The notes under the pieces were generated by a model that saw only the letters and a program-made list of their open reading frames with translations, made no database searches and was not told the DNA's origin. This document shows positions 5,528 to 7,187 of a DNA stretch of 7,187 nucleotides, piece after piece (within the stretch, counting starts at the first letter, position 1; each line of letters starts with the position of its first letter). Source of the DNA: Thermoplasmata archaeon. GTDB lineage: Archaea > Thermoplasmatota > Thermoplasmata > RBG-16-68-12. The position numbers were made by a program, and so were the translations under genes. The stretch lies in the NCBI GenBank assembly GCA_021788795.1, contig JAJYKG010000007.1, positions 1 through 7,187 of the forward strand, read 5' to 3'.

Positions 5528-6385
5528 ATGAACGTGAACGAGGCGACCCTCCTCTACGCGGACGAGTACAGCCGCCTCGCGGAGACGTACGACCGCGTCG
5601 TCGTGCCGCGCTTCGAACCGATCGCCCGGGCCGTCGTGGAGGTCCTCGCGCCGGAGCCGGGCGAGATGGTCCTCGACGTGGCCACGGGCACGGGCCTCCT
5701 CGCGTGCCTCCTGGCTCCCCGGACGGCGCCGGCGCAGCTCGTCGCGATCGACCTCGCGGACGAGGCCCTCCGCGTGGCGTCCTACCGCGCCGGGAACGCG
5801 GGCATCCGGAACATCCGGTTCGAGATGATGGACGCACGGAACATCGTGTACCGCAGCGCCCTGTTCGACGCCATCGGGAGCAACCTCGGCATCCCGAACG
5901 TCGGGTACGACCGCACGTTCTACGAGATCCACCGCCTCCTGAAGCCCGGCGGCCGCTTCGTCTTCAGCGAGTGGGACGCGAAGCCGACGCCGACGAGGGC
6001 GGCGTACCTCCAGGCCCTCGAGGCGCACCGGACCGAGACGCCCTCGAAGATCCTGGGCGAGCTCCGCGAGGCGGTCCTGCTGAACCGCACCGCGCCGGAG
6101 GCGAAGGACCTGACGAACCCGGCCGCGGTCGCCAAGCGGCTCGGGAACCTTGGCTTCGCGAGCGTCGAGGACGTCGTGCGGACGTTCCCTGTGCGCTTCG
6201 CGGACGCGAAGGACCTCATCGCCTTCGAGACGGCCTGGGGCTGGGACGAGCGGGAGGTCGCGGAGATGTCGGCCGAGCAGCGCGCCGCCTTCGAGAACGA
6301 CCTCGCCGAGCGGCTGGGGCCGCACTCCGGGCCTCGCGGCATCGATGACAAGTGGACGGTCCACGTCACGGTCGCGCGGACCTGA
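5528..6385 (+). CDS. Class I SAM-dependent methyltransferase (UbiE/Methyltransf_11 type)
   Basis: The 285-residue protein has a Rossmann methyltransferase core. Motif I is VLDVATGTGLLA (48-59), which binds S-adenosylmethionine. Motif II ends in the acidic IDLADEAL (74-81), motif III includes FEMMDA (98-103), motif IV is FDAIGSNLGIPNV (113-125), and the late motif LKPGGRFVFSEW (138-149) is typical of the UbiE/small-molecule group. A C-terminal region (about 150-285), mostly helical in character, probably forms the substrate cap. The substrate cannot be told from sequence; quinone, lipid or other small molecules are possible, and neighbours give no firm clue. The ATG at 5528 is chosen because MNVNEATLLYADEYSRLAETYD is a normal start for this family and a TATA-like box is correctly spaced. 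The frame is open far upstream, but that part is antisense to nadE. Confidence 0.9.
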   Translation: MNVNEATLLYADEYSRLAETYDRVVVPRFEPIARAVVEVLAPEPGEMVLDVATGTGLLACLLAPRTAPAQLVAIDLADEALRVASYRAGNAGIRNIRFEMMDARNIVYRSALFDAIGSNLGIPNVGYDRTFYEIHRLLKPGGRFVFSEWDAKPTPTRAAYLQALEAHRTETPSKILGELREAVLLNRTAPEAKDLTNPAAVAKRLGNLGFASVEDVVRTFPVRFADAKDLIAFETAWGWDEREVAEMSAEQRAAFENDLAERLGPHSGPRGIDDKWTVHVTVART

Positions 6386-6410
6386 GCCCCGCCCCGATCC
6401 GACCGTACGA

Positions 6411-6421
6411 AACACTAAAGA
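6411..6421 (+). promoter_or_regulatory. Weak TATA-like element before the ABC ATPase gene
   Basis: The 64-bp gap after the methyltransferase holds one A-rich word, AACACTAAAGA, centred about 33 bp before the ATG at 6450. It could drive a nearly leaderless transcript of the ABC genes. The match is poor, and read-through from the methyltransferase gene is the alternative. Confidence 0.3.
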
Positions 6422-6449
6422 GCCCCCGCCGCGTCGAGCGTCCCGCTCC

Positions 6450-7145
6450 ATGTCCGACGTGCCCATGGTCCTCGCGGTGGACGCCCAGAAGGTCTACAAT
6501 TCGGGCCCCGTCAAGGTGCACGCGCTCCGCGGCGTGAGCCTCGCGATCCCGCGGGGCGAGATGGTCGCCATCATGGGACCCTCCGGCTGCGGCAAGACGA
6601 CCCTCCTGAACTGCTTCTCCGGCCTGGACGACCTCACGTCCGGGGACGTGCGGATCGAGGGCGTCTCCCTCGCATCCATGGACGACGACGCGAAGAGCCG
6701 CTATCGGTCGCGGCGCATGGGCTTCGTCTTCCAGTCGTACAACCTCCTTCCCGTCCTGACGACCGTGGAGAACGTGGAGCTGCCCCTCCTCGTCGCCCGC
6801 GCGCCCGCGCGGGAGGCGCGGGAGAAGGCGAGGGCGCTCCTCAAGGCGGTCGAGCTCGAGGGCTGGGAGGACCACAAGCCCGCCCAGCTCAGCGCGGGGC
6901 AGCAGCAGCGCGTGGCGATCGCCCGCGCCCTCGTGAACGACCCCGCGATCGTGTGGGCCGACGAGCCCACCGGGAACCTGGACTCCGAGACCTCCGCGCA
7001 GATCATGGACCTCCTCGTCCGCCTGAACCGGGAGCAGGGGCAGACCCTCGTCCTGGTGACGCACGACGCCGCCGTGAGCGCGCGGGCCCACCGCATCCTG
7101 AAGATGCGGAACGGGCAGATCGTGGAGGAACAGCGGCTGAGGTGA
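6450..7145 (+). CDS. ABC transporter ATPase, LolD/MacB type
   Basis: The 231-residue protein is a complete nucleotide-binding subunit of the MacB/LolD/FtsE-like group, which works with FtsX/MacB-type permeases in moving lipoproteins, peptides or drugs, or in mechanotransmission. Motifs are Walker A GPSGCGKT (43-50), Q-loop FQSYNLLPVLT (94-104), signature LSAGQQQRVAIARAL (147-161), Walker B IVWADEP (167-173) followed by TGNLDS (174-179), and H-loop THD (204-206). The signature has Ala in place of the usual second Gly (LSAGQ for LSGGQ), a known mild variant. The combination FQ-x-NLLP and DEPTGNLDS is typical of this subfamily. The ATG at 6450 begins the homology. The following frame starts 4 bp after the stop, as expected for an ATPase-permease operon. 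The substrate is unknown. Confidence 0.93.
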   Translation: MSDVPMVLAVDAQKVYNSGPVKVHALRGVSLAIPRGEMVAIMGPSGCGKTTLLNCFSGLDDLTSGDVRIEGVSLASMDDDAKSRYRSRRMGFVFQSYNLLPVLTTVENVELPLLVARAPAREAREKARALLKAVELEGWEDHKPAQLSAGQQQRVAIARALVNDPAIVWADEPTGNLDSETSAQIMDLLVRLNREQGQTLVLVTHDAAVSARAHRILKMRNGQIVEEQRLR

Positions 7146-7149
7146 GCCC

Positions 7150-7187
7150 GTGGACGTCGCCCTTGCCGCCTTCCTCGGACTCGAGAT
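7150..7187 (+). CDS. Start of a downstream gene, probably the ABC permease partner (cut by window end)
   Basis: A GTG at 7150, 4 bp after the ATPase stop, opens a frame of 12 complete codons to the window end, giving a hydrophobic VDVALAAFLGLE start. In this ABC subfamily the permease usually follows the ATPase directly, so an FtsX/MacB-like membrane subunit is expected. Only the position and hydrophobicity support this; too little is present to identify it by homology. Confidence 0.42.
   Translation, partial: MDVALAAFLGLE

Noticed and set aside
4699..6348. A 549-codon plus-strand frame across nadE and the methyltransferase gene.
   Set aside because: It is out of frame with two well-supported genes and its product is a low-complexity Arg/Pro/Gly-rich sequence.
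1..7187. tRNA, rRNA, CRISPR arrays, insertion sequences and phage or defence genes.
   Set aside because: No cloverleaf-like segments, regularly spaced repeats, transposase motifs or terminal repeats were seen on either strand by reading.

Overview
This 7.2 kb, GC-rich window (roughly two thirds G+C by eye) looks like chromosomal DNA of an archaeon. The signs are an Orc1/Cdc6 replication initiator, a signal peptidase tail with the archaeal-type GDNN motif, a stand-alone NAD synthetase, and TATA-like promoters lying about 26-30 bp before start codons, which implies leaderless or nearly leaderless mRNAs. An uncultivated Thermoplasmatota or related euryarchaeon would fit, but that placement is inference. 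The genes are tightly packed and no mobile element, CRISPR array, tRNA or rRNA is visible.

Layout. (1) 1-525, plus strand: the 3' part of a signal peptidase gene, overlapping tail-to-tail by 26 bp with (2) cdc6 (500-1732, minus). (3) 1733-2029: a gene-free control region upstream of cdc6, with an A+T-rich patch, a 15-bp dyad and short CGACGT repeats; it is a candidate promoter and possible replication origin. (4) 2030-3615, minus: a two-gene ABC importer cassette, znuC-like ATPase followed by znuB-like permease, joined by an ATGA overlap and lacking a substrate-binding protein gene. (5) 3616-3699: a compact divergent promoter with two inverted TATA-like boxes and a nearly perfect 16-bp palindrome. 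(6) 3700-4683, plus: a NikR-family metal regulator, then a small membrane protein with a probable PH-like domain. (7) 4633-5442, minus: nadE, overlapping the membrane protein gene tail-to-tail by 51 bp. (8) 5443-5527: a second short divergent promoter region. (9) 5528-6385, plus: a class I SAM-dependent methyltransferase. (10) 6450-7187, plus: a LolD/MacB-type ABC ATPase and the first codons of what is probably its permease.

The most coherent functional unit is 2030-4092, a metal-uptake module. A NikR-type metal sensor is divergent from a Zn/Mn-family importer whose ATPase ends in a His-rich tail, with a palindrome placed where a repressor would block importer transcription. The sensor appears to have one residue fewer than usual between two of its metal ligands, so its metal could differ from nickel. 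I see no clearly undescribed system; the regulatory architecture of this module and the region upstream of cdc6 are the parts most worth a second look.
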